The notes: a model not told the origin generated them from the letters alone. Counted from the stretch's first letter, positions 14,663-25,124 are shown. The stretch is DNA of 36,620 nucleotides from Reyranellaceae bacterium (GCA_022844045.1 JALHMM010000065.1:1-36620), one strand, 5' to 3'. Translations and numbers: made by a program.

Positions 14663-16734
14663 GCCGCCTCCAGGATCAGGTTGAGCCAGCGGTCGACCCG
14701 CGCCGTCATGCCAGGCGGCACCAAGGTCGTCGCGTCCATCTGCTCGACAATGGCCGGTCCCGCGAAGCGGTTGCCCGGCCGCAGCCTGTCGCGGGCATAG
14801 ATCGGCGTGTCGACGACGCCGCGCGTCTCGGCCAGCCACACCGGTCGCCGCTCGCTGATGGCGCCCGAGGCATCGGCGCCGGCGTCGGGATGGGACTTGA
14901 GCGCGGCCTTGGCGACAATCCCGGTCGCCTCGACACGCAAGGTCACGACCTGCACCGGATCGGCCTCCGGCGCGAAGCCATAGCGCTGGCGATGCGCATC
15001 GGCGAAGCGCGCCGTGAGCGTTCGCATGGTCTCGGATGTGATCGGACCGTCGGGCACCGGCACGCCCAGCTCGTAATTCTGCCCCTCGTAGCGCATGTCG
15101 GCGGTGCGCGCGAGCCGGCGGTCGGCCGCGGCGATGGCCTCGTGCGCGAACCACTGGCGGGCGCGTTCGGCAAGCGCCGCGAAGCCCTGCGCCACCTCGC
15201 CCACCGAGGCATCGGTCGCGGGCAGCAGTCGCGTGCCGGCAAAGTCGGCGCGCAGGTCGGTGAGCAGCAGTCCCATCGCGCAGAGAATGCCGGGGTTGGC
15301 CGGGACCAGCACGCGCTTGATGTCGAGCTCGCGCGCCAGCCGAGCCGCGTGCAGCGGCCCGGCGCCGCCGAACGCCATCAACGTGTAGTCGCGCGGATCA
15401 TGGCCGCGCTGCACCGAGATGACGCGGATCGCGCGCGCCATGTTGGCGGTCACGACCGAGAGGATGCCCTGCGCCGTTTCCTCGAGGCCAAGGCCCAGCC
15501 GCTCGGCCAGCCGCCCGACCGCCTGCTGGGCGAGGTCCTGGCGGATTTTCATGCGGCCGCCAAGCAGATGGCGCGGATTGAGCGTTTGCAGGACGACATT
15601 GGCGTCGGTCGTCACCGGCTCATGATTGCCCCGGTCGTAGCAGACCGGACCGGGATCGGCGCCGGCAGAACGCGGCCCGACTTTCAGGAGTCCGCCCTCG
15701 TCGATGTGGGCGATCGAGCCGCCGCCCGCGCCCACGGTGTGGATGTCGAGCATCGGCGCCTTGATCGGATAGCCGTGCACGATCGCCTCGGGCGCGAGCT
15801 TGCACTGCCCGCCCTGCAGCAGCGCCACGTCGGTCGAGGTGCCGCCCATGTCGAAGGTGATCAGATCCTCGAAGCCCGCCAGCCGGCCGATCGCCTGGGC
15901 GCCGACGACGCCGGTCGCCGGGCCGGACAGGATCGTGCGCACCGGCATGTCGGCGGCGCTGGCGAAGCCGATCACGCCGCCATTCGACTGCGTGAGATGC
16001 GGCGGCGCCGTCATGCCGAGACTCTCGAGCCTGGGCGCGAGGCGCTTGATGTAGCGCGCCATGACGGGTCCGAGATAAGCGTTCAGCACCACCGTCGACA
16101 GCCGCTCGTACTCGCGGAACTCCGGCGCGATCTCGTGGCCGGCCGAGATGAAGGCATCGGGCAGCTCCGCGCGCAGGATGGCCACGGCCCGCCTCTCGTG
16201 TTCCGGCCGCAGGAAACCGTAGAGGAACGAGACCGCGACCGCCTGCACGCCGGCGGCCTTCAACCGCCGCGCCGCGGTGCGCACCGCCGCCTCGTCGAGC
16301 GGCGTCGCGATCTCGCCGCTGTACAGCACGCGCTCGGGCACCTCGAGCCGCAGATCGCGCGGCACCAGGACCAGCGCCTTGTCGGCCTGGATGTCGTAGA
16401 GGTCGGGCCGCTTCTGCCGGCCGATCTCGAGCAGGTCGCGAAACCCGTCGGTGGTGATAAGGCCGGTCTTCACCCCGCGATGCTGGATCAGCGCATTCGT
16501 CGCCACCGTGGTGCCATGGCCGAAATAGACGATCGCGCCGCCCTCGGCCGCCACGCGCTTCATGCCCTGCTCGACGCCCTCGGCGATGCCGCGCGAGGGA
16601 TCGTCCGGCGTCGACGGCACCTTCCACACCTCGACGCGGCCGGTCGCCTCGTCGAACAGGCAGATGTCGGTGAAGGTGCCGCCCGAATCGACGCCGACGC
16701 GCCAGCGCGCGGTGGAACCCGTGGACGTGCTCAT
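14659..16734 (-). CDS. Hydantoinase A/oxoprolinase family subunit
   Basis: A 691-residue HyuA-family protein. The actin-like ATP-binding N-terminus is WRVGVDSGGTFTDICLFD. YFGHGTTVATNALI, ITFDMGGTSTDVALL, GAGGGSIAHID and LMAFGGAGPLHAARLARELD follow, all family signatures. It pairs with the HyuB subunit encoded four bases into its stop codon. ATG 16734 (MSTSTGS) gives the normal N-terminus; upstream in-frame start 16761 adds nine residues. Cytoplasmic. The lack of nearby transporters or racemase leaves hydantoin, 5-oxoproline and other cyclic amides equally possible. Confidence 0.9.
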   Translation of the reverse strand: MSTSTGSTARWRVGVDSGGTFTDICLFDEATGRVEVWKVPSTPDDPSRGIAEGVEQGMKRVAAEGGAIVYFGHGTTVATNALIQHRGVKTGLITTDGFRDLLEIGRQKRPDLYDIQADKALVLVPRDLRLEVPERVLYSGEIATPLDEAAVRTAARRLKAAGVQAVAVSFLYGFLRPEHERRAVAILRAELPDAFISAGHEIAPEFREYERLSTVVLNAYLGPVMARYIKRLAPRLESLGMTAPPHLTQSNGGVIGFASAADMPVRTILSGPATGVVGAQAIGRLAGFEDLITFDMGGTSTDVALLQGGQCKLAPEAIVHGYPIKAPMLDIHTVGAGGGSIAHIDEGGLLKVGPRSAGADPGPVCYDRGNHEPVTTDANVVLQTLNPRHLLGGRMKIRQDLAQQAVGRLAERLGLGLEETAQGILSVVTANMARAIRVISVQRGHDPRDYTLMAFGGAGPLHAARLARELDIKRVLVPANPGILCAMGLLLTDLRADFAGTRLLPATDASVGEVAQGFAALAERARQWFAHEAIAAADRRLARTADMRYEGQNYELGVPVPDGPITSETMRTLTARFADAHRQRYGFAPEADPVQVVTLRVEATGIVAKAALKSHPDAGADASGAISERRPVWLAETRGVVDTPIYARDRLRPGNRFAGPAIVEQMDATTLVPPGMTARVDRWLNLILEAA

Positions 16735-16941
16735 GCGGTCGATCGAACTGGCCCCGCGCACCGAGCCAATCGGTCAGCACGTGCGGCGCCTGGCGCTGGA
16801 ACTCGGGTTGGCGCGAGAGCGCTCGTTGAACGGCCTGTTTTCACTAGCAAGCAATTCGCCTCTCGTTCAGACGGGCGCAACATTGTCGAGCCGAGGATAG
16901 TCTATAGTGACTGGTAGTTTAAAGGTTGGGCCGAACAAGCA
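16735..16941. other. Intergenic boundary where base composition drops
   Basis: Between the divergent hyuA-like and protease genes. From about 16840 the sequence becomes noticeably richer in A and T and stays so to 18006. An in-frame TAG at 16915 closes the protease frame upstream, so no longer protein start is possible. A TATAGT stands at 16903-16908 but without a well-spaced -35 box. Confidence 0.5.
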
Positions 16942-18006
16942 ATGGGCATGAAGTATGCGCCAGCATTCGTAACACTCCGCGGCCTGTTGCATTCGGAGCA
17001 CCACTACGGACCACCCAATTACGGACTTACGCCCCTTCAGGATATGTATGAAGGGGCGATCATTCTCAGGCTCGATACGCCAATCGACATCGACGCCAGC
17101 GAGGCCGCGGGCGAGGAGGGTGTCTGTTCTGTTGGTCGTCGCGGTGTTCGGGAACTTCACCTCGTGCCAATGGCACCCGATCGCGGACACGCCCCATGGG
17201 AGTCGTTTCTGGGCCACGTGGTTGAGGTAACTGGTCAGCTATACCCAGCCCATACAGGGCACCATCGCAGAGACGTGCTGATCTTTTGCGATGAGGGCGC
17301 GATCTCGCCCATCTCGGCCATTGGCCCACAGACCGTCGAAGATACAGCGATAAAGGCTCGTGGCTCCGGCGTCGTCATATCTTCGGATGGACACATTCTC
17401 ACATCGCTCCACGTCGTGGATGGAGCCGCTTACACAGTGAGAGCTGGTCTTCATCGCTCCACTGCGGAGTTGGTGGGACGCGAGCCGGCGCTGGACGTTG
17501 CTCTGCTTCGGGCCGATTTGCCATCTGTTCGTGTGCCAGATGTTCGGCTCAGTTCGCCACCGTTTCTTGGAGAACGAGTTTACGTCTGCGGATTTCCACT
17601 ACGTCCGATCCTTACACATAACCTTTCCATTACCGATGGACTCGTGTCCGGATTCAATCTGCCGGTTGACGGATGTTTTCACATATCTGCGCCGGTTCAG
17701 CGCGGGAACAGCGGTGGCCCGGTGTTTGATGCAATGGGCAATGTCCTGGGATTTGTCCGGGGTTATGCCGCTCCACAGAAGATACTTGAGAAACTCGGCG
17801 CCCCGGTTGGAGCAACCGGCGGGATAGAAGTCTTGAATCAAGCAGTTGCCGCCTACAGCCTACGCGTTTTCCTTGCACAACAAGGTGTCACCGTTTCAGA
17901 CGTCGGCTTTTGGCATTCGGTGCCAATGCCATCCGAACATCTACCGGGGACCGAGATCGCTCATCGAGCAATGCAAAACTGTGTGGAAGTCGAAAGCTGG
18001 CGATAG
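16942..18006 (+). CDS. DUF4431-like domain fused to trypsin-like serine protease
   Basis: 354 residues in two parts. Residues about 8-115 match the DUF4431 pattern: VTLRGLLHSEHHYGPPNYG, then IILRLDTPIDI, HVVEVTGQLYPAHTGHHRRD and VLI. Residues about 130-310 form a trypsin-like S1 protease with catalytic His in ILTSLHVVDG, Asp in PALDVALLRAD and Ser in QRGNSGGPVF, similar to HtrA/Deg enzymes but without a PDZ domain. There is no signal peptide, although DUF4431 proteins are often exported. The start must be ATG 16942 or 16948 because of the in-frame TAG at 16915. The gene has clearly lower GC than all neighbours, which suggests recent transfer. It converges on parB with 12 bases between. Confidence 0.8.
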   Translation: MGMKYAPAFVTLRGLLHSEHHYGPPNYGLTPLQDMYEGAIILRLDTPIDIDASEAAGEEGVCSVGRRGVRELHLVPMAPDRGHAPWESFLGHVVEVTGQLYPAHTGHHRRDVLIFCDEGAISPISAIGPQTVEDTAIKARGSGVVISSDGHILTSLHVVDGAAYTVRAGLHRSTAELVGREPALDVALLRADLPSVRVPDVRLSSPPFLGERVYVCGFPLRPILTHNLSITDGLVSGFNLPVDGCFHISAPVQRGNSGGPVFDAMGNVLGFVRGYAAPQKILEKLGAPVGATGGIEVLNQAVAAYSLRVFLAQQGVTVSDVGFWHSVPMPSEHLPGTEIAHRAMQNCVEVESWR

Positions 18007-18018
18007 AACCTGGATCAA

Positions 18019-19056
18019 CTACTTCCGCGTCAGCCGCTGCACCACCATGTCCATCTGGTCGAAGTGCTCGAGGTGGATCGTCATCTTCGTTTCTTCGCCC
18101 GGCCCGACGTGGTCGATCTCGACGCGCAGGCCCAGCGACTCGATCAGCGTTCGCTCGAGCGATAGTGTGTCGGCGTCCTTGTCCGAACCCTTTTTCGATA
18201 TCGTCCGCTTGGGCGTTGGGCCGCGGCCCTGGCCTTTCGCGCCCGATGTGCTCCAGCCCGGCGGCACACCCTTGCCGTCCCAGCCCGCCTTCGCCGCTTC
18301 CTTCGCGAGATTGCCCAGCCGCTCGAACTCGCGCGTGCTCAATCCCTGCTCGTGGCCGAAGCGCGCCAGCGATGCCGGATCCTTGGTGCCGAGCAGCGCG
18401 CGCGCCTGGCCGGCGTCGAGGCGATGGTCAGTGACCATGTTCGCGACCTCGGCCGGCAGCTCGAGCAGGCGCAGCGTGTTGGCGACATGCGCGCGGCTCT
18501 TGCCCACCGTGGCGCCGATGCGCTCCTGGGTGTGGCCGAACTCGTTCTGCAGGCGGCGATAGGCGATCGCCTCCTCGATCGGGTTGAGATCGGCGCGCTG
18601 GACGTTCTCGATCAGCGCGATCTCCAGCGCGTCGCGATCGGCCAGCGCCTTGATGACGACCGGCACCTCGTGCAGCTGGGCGCGCTGCGCGGCGCGCCAG
18701 CGCCGCTCGCCGGCGACGATCTCGTAGCGCTGCTGGATCACGACGTTGTCGCGGTCGCGCGCCGGGCGCACCAGGATCGGCTGCACCACGCCATGTGCGG
18801 CGACCGACTCGGCGAGCTGCGCCAGGCTCTCTTCGCTGAAGTCCAGGCGCGGCTGGTACTTGCCGGGCCGCAGCCATTCGATCGGCAGGGTCATGGTCGG
18901 CAGCGGCGGCGCGGCGGCAAGCGGCCCAGGCGCAACGGACGGAGGAGCGGCGGTCGGACGCTCGGGTGCGTCGGCGGCGGCTGCCGGCGGATCGTCGCCC
19001 AGCAGCGCCGCCAGCCCACGGCCCAGGCCACGCGGCTTGATCGGTTCCTTGCTCAT
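18019..19056 (-). CDS. parB: Chromosome partitioning protein ParB
   Basis: 345 residues. The N-terminal RGLGRGLAALLGD is the ParA-activating peptide. LRPGKYQPRLDF and GERRWRAAQRA are the CTP-binding boxes, IENVQRADLNPIEEA is ParB box II, and FGHTQERIGATVGKSRAHVANTLRLL is the helix-turn-helix that reads parS. ParB loads on parS, slides as a CTP clamp and stimulates ParA to segregate the origin. Three parS-type sites stand 1.4-1.8 kb away in the same operon. ATG 19056 overlaps the parA stop (ATGA). The linker before the C-terminal dimerisation domain holds a basic, low-complexity stretch (GAKGQGRGPTPKRTISKKG), longer than in many ParBs. Confidence 0.95.
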   Translation of the reverse strand: MSKEPIKPRGLGRGLAALLGDDPPAAAADAPERPTAAPPSVAPGPLAAAPPLPTMTLPIEWLRPGKYQPRLDFSEESLAQLAESVAAHGVVQPILVRPARDRDNVVIQQRYEIVAGERRWRAAQRAQLHEVPVVIKALADRDALEIALIENVQRADLNPIEEAIAYRRLQNEFGHTQERIGATVGKSRAHVANTLRLLELPAEVANMVTDHRLDAGQARALLGTKDPASLARFGHEQGLSTREFERLGNLAKEAAKAGWDGKGVPPGWSTSGAKGQGRGPTPKRTISKKGSDKDADTLSLERTLIESLGLRVEIDHVGPGEETKMTIHLEHFDQMDMVVQRLTRK

Positions 19057-19886
19057 GGCGCGGCTCTCTCCAATGCGGGAATACCCAGCCGGCGCCGGCG
19101 CAGCAGCTCGCCCGCCAGCAGGATGTAGGCCTGCGATCCGGTGCAGTCCTTGTCGTAGATCAGCACCGGCAGGCCGTGCGAGGGCGCCTCCGAGATGCGG
19201 ACATTGCGCGGGATCGTGGTGCCGAAGGCGACGTCGCCGAAATGCGTGCGCACGTCCTTCTCGACCTGGACGGCGAGGTTGTTGCGGCGGTCCATCATGG
19301 TCAGGATGATCCCGGCGATATGCAATCTGGGGTTGAGTGCCCGCCGCATGCGATCGACGGTGCGCACCAGATGGCCGATGCCTTCGAGCGCGAAAAACTC
19401 GCATTGCAGCGGCGCCAGCACGGCGTCCGCTGCAACCAATGCGTTCAATGTCAGCAGGCCGAGCGAGGGCGGGCAGTCGATCAGGATCATGTCCCAGCGG
19501 GTCTTGCCAGCGCTGGCCTCGAGCGCGTCCTTCAAGCGGAACTCGCGGCGCTCGATGTCGATCAGCTCGAGTTCGGCGCCGGCCAGGTTCACGTTGGCGG
19601 GCGCGACGAACAGGTTGGGAATGCGCGTCTCGACGATCGCCTCGTCGAGCGGCGCCATGCCGAGCAAGGCCTCGTAGGTGCCGGTCTTGCGCTGCGCGGC
19701 GCCGACGCCCAGCCCGGTCGAGGCGTTGCCCTGCGGGTCGAGGTCGATCAGCAGCACCTGCTGGCCGACCGCGGCCAGGGCTGTGGCGAGATTGATCGCG
19801 GTCGTCGTCTTGCCGACGCCACCCTTCTGGTTGGCCAGGGCGTAGATTCGGGGGGGCGTCGTCTGGGCGTCGGGGGCGTCGGACAA
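19053..19886 (-). CDS. parA: Chromosome partitioning ATPase ParA
   Basis: 277 residues of the ParA/Soj family. It has a deviant Walker A (ANQKGGVGKTTTAINLATALA, signature Lys in KGGVGKTT), LLIDLDPQGNASTGLG, Walker B-like WDMILIDCPPSLGLLTLNAL, and the C-terminal FGTTIPRNVRISEAPSHGLP motif. ATP-bound dimers bind DNA non-specifically and are released by ParB, pulling parS-ParB complexes apart. The frame starts at TTG 19886, eight bases after the rsmG stop; no in-frame ATG exists before the Walker motif. It is translationally coupled to parB. Confidence 0.95.
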   Translation of the reverse strand: MSDAPDAQTTPPRIYALANQKGGVGKTTTAINLATALAAVGQQVLLIDLDPQGNASTGLGVGAAQRKTGTYEALLGMAPLDEAIVETRIPNLFVAPANVNLAGAELELIDIERREFRLKDALEASAGKTRWDMILIDCPPSLGLLTLNALVAADAVLAPLQCEFFALEGIGHLVRTVDRMRRALNPRLHIAGIILTMMDRRNNLAVQVEKDVRTHFGDVAFGTTIPRNVRISEAPSHGLPVLIYDKDCTGSQAYILLAGELLRRRRLGIPALERAAP

Positions 19887-19894
19887 ACGGTTTC

Positions 19895-20476
19895 TCAGGT
19901 GCGCGGGCGCAGCTGCGAGATCCTGAGGATGGAGGCGTTGGGCTCCGTCACGCTGGGCACGCGCTGGACGTCCATCATCCAGTCCCGCGCCGCTTCGGTC
20001 AATTCAGCGTCGACATTGGCGCCCTTGTGGAAAAGGCAAATAGCGGGGTCAGTTGCGAAGGGAGAGGCCCAAGAGAGCAACATGGGCAGCGGCGCCAGGG
20101 CCCGGGCGGTCACGACATCGACGGGGAAAGGCGGCAACGCCTCGATCCTGGTGGCCTTGACCGAGGCGTTGGGCGCGATGGCGCGCGCCACCTCGATGAG
20201 GAAGGCGGCCTTGCGCTGGTCCGACTCGACGAGCGTGACGGCGATGTCCGGCCGCTCGGCGGCGATGACCAGGCCGGGGAACCCAGCGCCGGAGCCGAGA
20301 TCGACCAAGGTCCGGGCTTGCGGAGGCAGCAGGCCGAGGAGCTGGAGGGAGTCATCGAGATGGCGGTGCTCCAGATCGTCGATCGTCGAGCGGCCAACGA
20401 GGTTGATCGATCTCTGCCATTTGCGCAGCAACTCGGCATAGGTCCGGAGCTTGGGGGAGTGTTTCACGTGAAACAC
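19895..20476 (-). CDS. rsmG: 16S rRNA (guanine-527 N7)-methyltransferase RsmG (GidB)
   Basis: About 193 residues. SAM-binding motif LVDLGSGAGFPGLVIAAERP and VTLVESDQRKAAFL, plus YAELLRKWQRSINLVGRSTI at the start, identify RsmG, which methylates G527 of 16S rRNA. The start is GTG 20476, or GTG 20467, both inside a parS site, so the N-terminal residues VFHVKH are encoded by parS. An AAGGA-type ribosome-binding site for GTG 20476 comes from the end of the adjoining palindromic repeat. A much longer in-frame extension to 20803 is only translated repeat and is rejected. It is the second gene of mnmG-rsmG-parA-parB. Confidence 0.9.
   Translation of the reverse strand: MFHVKHSPKLRTYAELLRKWQRSINLVGRSTIDDLEHRHLDDSLQLLGLLPPQARTLVDLGSGAGFPGLVIAAERPDIAVTLVESDQRKAAFLIEVARAIAPNASVKATRIEALPPFPVDVVTARALAPLPMLLSWASPFATDPAICLFHKGANVDAELTEAARDWMMDVQRVPSVTEPNASILRISQLRPRT
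20460..20475. promoter_or_regulatory. parS: parS site 1, overlapping the rsmG start
   Basis: TGTTTCACGTGAAACA, a perfect match to the canonical palindromic ParB-binding centromere site. It covers the first codons of rsmG. Confidence 0.95.
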
Positions 20477-20484
20477 GTCCTTTT

Positions 20485-20610
20485 CCTTCCCCCGGAGGGG
20501 GAAGGTGCCCGAAGGGCGGATGGGGGATGTCGAAGGCGGAGACCCCGCGCGTTGAAACATCCCCCTTCCGTCGCGCTGCGCGCGCCACCTTCCCCCTCCG
20601 GGGGAAGGGA
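20485..20610. repeat. Palindromic repeat P, copy B
   Basis: About 126 bp with hairpin ends (CTTCCCCCGGAGGGGGAAG at the left, CTTCCCCCTCCGGGGGAAG at the right) and arms that pair across the centre (GGATGGGGGATGT with ACATCCCCCTTCCG). Copy C, 185 bp away, is almost identical. It lies in the mnmG-rsmG leader and would be transcribed with both genes. Confidence 0.95.
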
Positions 20611-20644
20611 GAGCAAAGGACCCACCTCGGGATGAGGCCGGGAG

Positions 20645-20660
20645 TGTTTCATGTGAAACA
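20645..20660. promoter_or_regulatory. parS: parS site 2 (one mismatch)
   Basis: TGTTTCATGTGAAACA differs from the canonical site by one central C to T. It begins exactly 185 bp from site 1 and 185 bp from site 3. Confidence 0.85.
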
Positions 20661-20668
20661 CGTCTTTT

Positions 20669-20794
20669 TCCTTCCCCCGGAGGGGGAAGGTGCCCGAAGG
20701 GCGGATGGGGGGTGTCGAAGGCGGAGACCCCGCGCGTTGAAGCATCCCCCTTCCGTCGCGCTGCGCGCGCCACCTTCCCCCTCCGGGGGAAGGG
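20669..20794. repeat. Palindromic repeat P, copy C
   Basis: Nearly identical to copy B over its whole length, with only a few substitutions (for example GGATGGGGGG for GGATGGGGGA). It is the second unit of the parS-plus-palindrome tandem array; the bases after the right arm have diverged more than the palindrome itself. Confidence 0.95.
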
Positions 20795-20833
20795 AGAAGG
20801 CAAGACCCGCCCCGGTGCGAGGTTGGAAATGTT

Positions 20834-22765
<1,932 letters not shown>

Positions 22766-22810
22766 ATTGCGAGCGCGCCTCGCCGAGTCAAGCCTGGCGA
22801 CGCGCCCGGC

Positions 22811-23758
22811 TCAGCCCGTCGCCGTCTTTCCGCCGACCAGCTCGCGATGCACCCCTGGCCCTTCCTTCAGCGCGAACGTCCGGAACGCGGCGGCCAGCGG
22901 GTTGTCGCGGCTGGCGGGCGACATGGCGAAAATCACGTTGTAGCCCAGTGCCGGCTGGAAGGGCCGCACGACGATGCCGCCGCCATTGGCCACCATCGCG
23001 GCCTGCGCGCTGAGGTCCGACGCGATGGTCACGCCCAGCCCCTGCGCCACCAACGCGCAGGCGGCCACCGGCGTCGACGCCTCGGCGACGACACGCACCC
23101 TGGCGCCGGCGGCGGCCAACGTGGCGTCGATGTCGCGGCGGCTGCCGAGATCAGCGGTATTGCCGATGAAGCCCTCGCCATCGAGATCGGCCGCCTCGAT
23201 CGCGGCCTTGCGCGCCAGCCTGTGCCCGGCCGGCACGGCGCAGACCTCACGGCCGCTGACCACGTTCTCGGCCGCCAAGGTGCCGACATCGGCCAGCGCG
23301 CGGCTGCGTAAGGTGCGGGTGGCGAAGCCGATGTCGACCGAGCCCTTCAACACCTGCTCGATCAAATAACGCGCGCCATCGGCCTCGAAGGTGACATGCG
23401 CCCGCGGATGCAGCGCCACGAAGCGCGCGATCAGGCGCGGCATGAAGGCCGGCGCCAGCGCCGAGCCGGCGCCGACCACGAGGCGTCCGCCGCCATCCAG
23501 CTTCAGATCGCGCGCCTGCTCGAGCAGCAGGTCGAAGCCACGCTTGACCCGCGTCATCTCGCGATAGAGCGCCATGCCCTGGTCGGTCGGCACCATGCGC
23601 GCGCCGACGCGACGGAACAGCTTGTAGCCCAGCCCGCGTTCCAGCGCGTCGATCAGCTTGCTCACGGTGGGCTGCGAGACCTTGAGCCGCGCCGCGCCGG
23701 CGCTGAACGTGCCTTCCTCGATGACGGCAAGGAAGGTTTCGATCTGCCTGAGGTTCAC
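22811..23758 (-). CDS. LysR-family transcriptional regulator, tandem copy 1
   Basis: 315 residues. N-terminal winged helix-turn-helix (MNLRQIETFLAVIEEGTFSA, then GAARLKVSQPTVSKLIDALE) and a LysR substrate-binding domain (GGGRLVVGAGSALAPAFMPRL). The GTG start at 23758 overlaps the stop of the upstream LysR gene (GTGA), so both are read from one message. It is closely related to that gene along its length, so the pair arose by tandem duplication. The effector is unknown, and no divergent target gene is adjacent: mnmG follows on the same strand. Confidence 0.9.
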   Translation of the reverse strand: MNLRQIETFLAVIEEGTFSAGAARLKVSQPTVSKLIDALERGLGYKLFRRVGARMVPTDQGMALYREMTRVKRGFDLLLEQARDLKLDGGGRLVVGAGSALAPAFMPRLIARFVALHPRAHVTFEADGARYLIEQVLKGSVDIGFATRTLRSRALADVGTLAAENVVSGREVCAVPAGHRLARKAAIEAADLDGEGFIGNTADLGSRRDIDATLAAAGARVRVVAEASTPVAACALVAQGLGVTIASDLSAQAAMVANGGGIVVRPFQPALGYNVIFAMSPASRDNPLAAAFRTFALKEGPGVHRELVGGKTATG

Positions 23759-24723
23759 CGCATCCCTCCGATCGACGCAACCAGCGCGCGGTGCAACGCC
23801 GGCCCCTCTTCCAGCGTCATCCGGCGGAACGCTTCGGCCAGCTGGGCATTGCGCGCCGCCGGCGAGACGGCGATGCCCACGGCATAACCGACCGCGGGCC
23901 GCATCGGCCGGCAGACGAAACCGCAGCGCCGATCGCCGGCGCCGGCGGTGAGCGCGCTCAGATCGGAGACCATCGTGACGCCAACGCCCTGTCCGACCAG
24001 CGAACAGGCCGCCGCCGGGGTCGAGGCCTCCGCCACCAGGCGCGCCGGCGCTTTCGCCTCCCGCGCCAGCCTGTCGTCGATCTCCCGACGGCTGCCGACG
24101 CTGGACGTGATGCCGACATAGGGCTCGTCCGCGAGCTCGGCGAACGCGACGACGGTTTTCGCCGCGAGCCTGTGATTGGCCGGCAATACGCAGACGACCT
24201 CACCCTCGGCGAAACGCTCGGTCGCCACGGCGCCGGCGCCGGCGTTGAAGGCCGTGCTGTGCGTCGTGCTCGTCTCGAGGAAGACATCGATCGTGCCGCT
24301 GACGTGCTGCTCGATCAGATAGCGCGCGCCATCGGCCTCGAGCGTGACGTGCGCGTCGGGATAGCGTGCGCGGAAACGTGCGATCAGGCGCGGCGCGAGA
24401 GTCCCGCACAGCGCCGAGCCGGCGCCGACGACCAGCCGTCCGCCGCCGTCGCCCTGTCCCTTGAGATCCCTGGCCTGATGCAACAGGAAGTCGAAGCCGC
24501 GCTTGACCCGCGTCATCTCGCGATAGAGCGCGAAACCCTGGTCGGTGGGCGCGACGCGCGCGCCGCTGCGGCGGAACAGCTTGTAGCCCAGGCCACGCTC
24601 CAGCGCGTTGATCAGCTTGCTGACGGTGGGCTGCGAGACCTTCAGCCGCGCGGCGCCGGCGCTGAACGTGCCCTCTTCGAAGACCGCCAGGAAGGCCTCG
24701 ATCTGTCGCAGATTCATCGTCAT
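23755..24723 (-). CDS. LysR-family transcriptional regulator, tandem copy 2
   Basis: 322 residues from ATG 24723, or 320 from ATG 24717, the position matching its twin. The DNA-binding domain (QIEAFLAVFEEGTFSAGAARL) is nearly the same as in copy 1. The effector domain has diverged (ETSTTHSTAFNAG against ATRTLRSRALADV), so the two may sense different ligands while reading similar operators. It is the first gene of the two-gene unit; the AT-rich gap upstream is shared with the divergent response-regulator operon. Confidence 0.9.
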   Translation of the reverse strand: MTMNLRQIEAFLAVFEEGTFSAGAARLKVSQPTVSKLINALERGLGYKLFRRSGARVAPTDQGFALYREMTRVKRGFDFLLHQARDLKGQGDGGGRLVVGAGSALCGTLAPRLIARFRARYPDAHVTLEADGARYLIEQHVSGTIDVFLETSTTHSTAFNAGAGAVATERFAEGEVVCVLPANHRLAAKTVVAFAELADEPYVGITSSVGSRREIDDRLAREAKAPARLVAEASTPAAACSLVGQGVGVTMVSDLSALTAGAGDRRCGFVCRPMRPAVGYAVGIAVSPAARNAQLAEAFRRMTLEEGPALHRALVASIGGMR

Positions 24724-25124
24724 CGCCCCGAGAAGCCGCCACCACCCACCGTGAATGCAGCGCGACAGGTTACAGTGTAACTGGACCGTTAGCGCATAGC
24801 TCCTGAAGCATACTCGCCGCGCCCACCGCTCCCGGTCGACCCGGGGCCACCAGCGCTGGGCTGCCTATTCAATCCCTCGTTGAGTTTGCTCTCGCCTCCA
24901 CAGGCCATCCATGGGGCTGTTCCACCAACCCATCTACCAGCCATGGGGTCAACGGCCTGGGCGCTAAAAAATCCCCGGCGTGCTCGACGCGCTCCCCGCG
25001 CGTTTTCCCGCATGCCAAGCGCAACTAATGAGGGTCCTGACAGTGTAATGACAGCTTGCTATCGCACATCTAAAGCGATTATAAAACTTCCATAGTTAAG
25101 ATATTAATCCCTCAGGATTTATTC
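24724..25124. other. Intergenic region between LysR pair and response regulators
   Basis: About 400 bases that are less GC-rich than the genes around it, especially from 25030 on. CCATGGGG occurs twice (near 24908 and 24943). On the minus strand a GC-rich stretch is followed by GGGGATTTTTT (about 24964-24975), which looks terminator-like. A 74-codon frame (24789-25013, minus) has no recognisable domain and is not called. The right end holds the promoter for the response-regulator operon. Confidence 0.5.
25056..25084 (+). promoter_or_regulatory. Sigma-70-type promoter of the response-regulator operon
   Basis: TTGCTA (25056-25061) and TTATAA (25079-25084) are 17 bases apart in an A/T-rich stretch, about 40 bases before the ATG at 25125. 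An AGGA at 25114-25117 serves as the ribosome-binding site. Confidence 0.65.

Noticed and set aside
13031..15154. A 707-residue form of the HyuB-like protein
   Set aside because: The extra 164 residues are a shifted reading of hyuA; ATG 14662 with the ATGA overlap gives the normal family N-terminus.
14890..16917. A 675-codon plus-strand frame
   Set aside because: It mirrors the HyuA-like gene, has low-complexity Arg/Ala/His content and shows no domain.
20477..20803. A 109-codon N-terminal extension of rsmG
   Set aside because: It is only the translation of palindromic repeats B and C and parS site 2; RsmG proteins start near the GTG in parS site 1, which has a good ribosome-binding site.
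24789..25013. A 74-codon minus-strand frame in the LysR/response-regulator gap
   Set aside because: No recognisable motif or clear ribosome-binding site; its Gly/Ser/Arg-rich composition fits chance. Conservation in relatives would change this.
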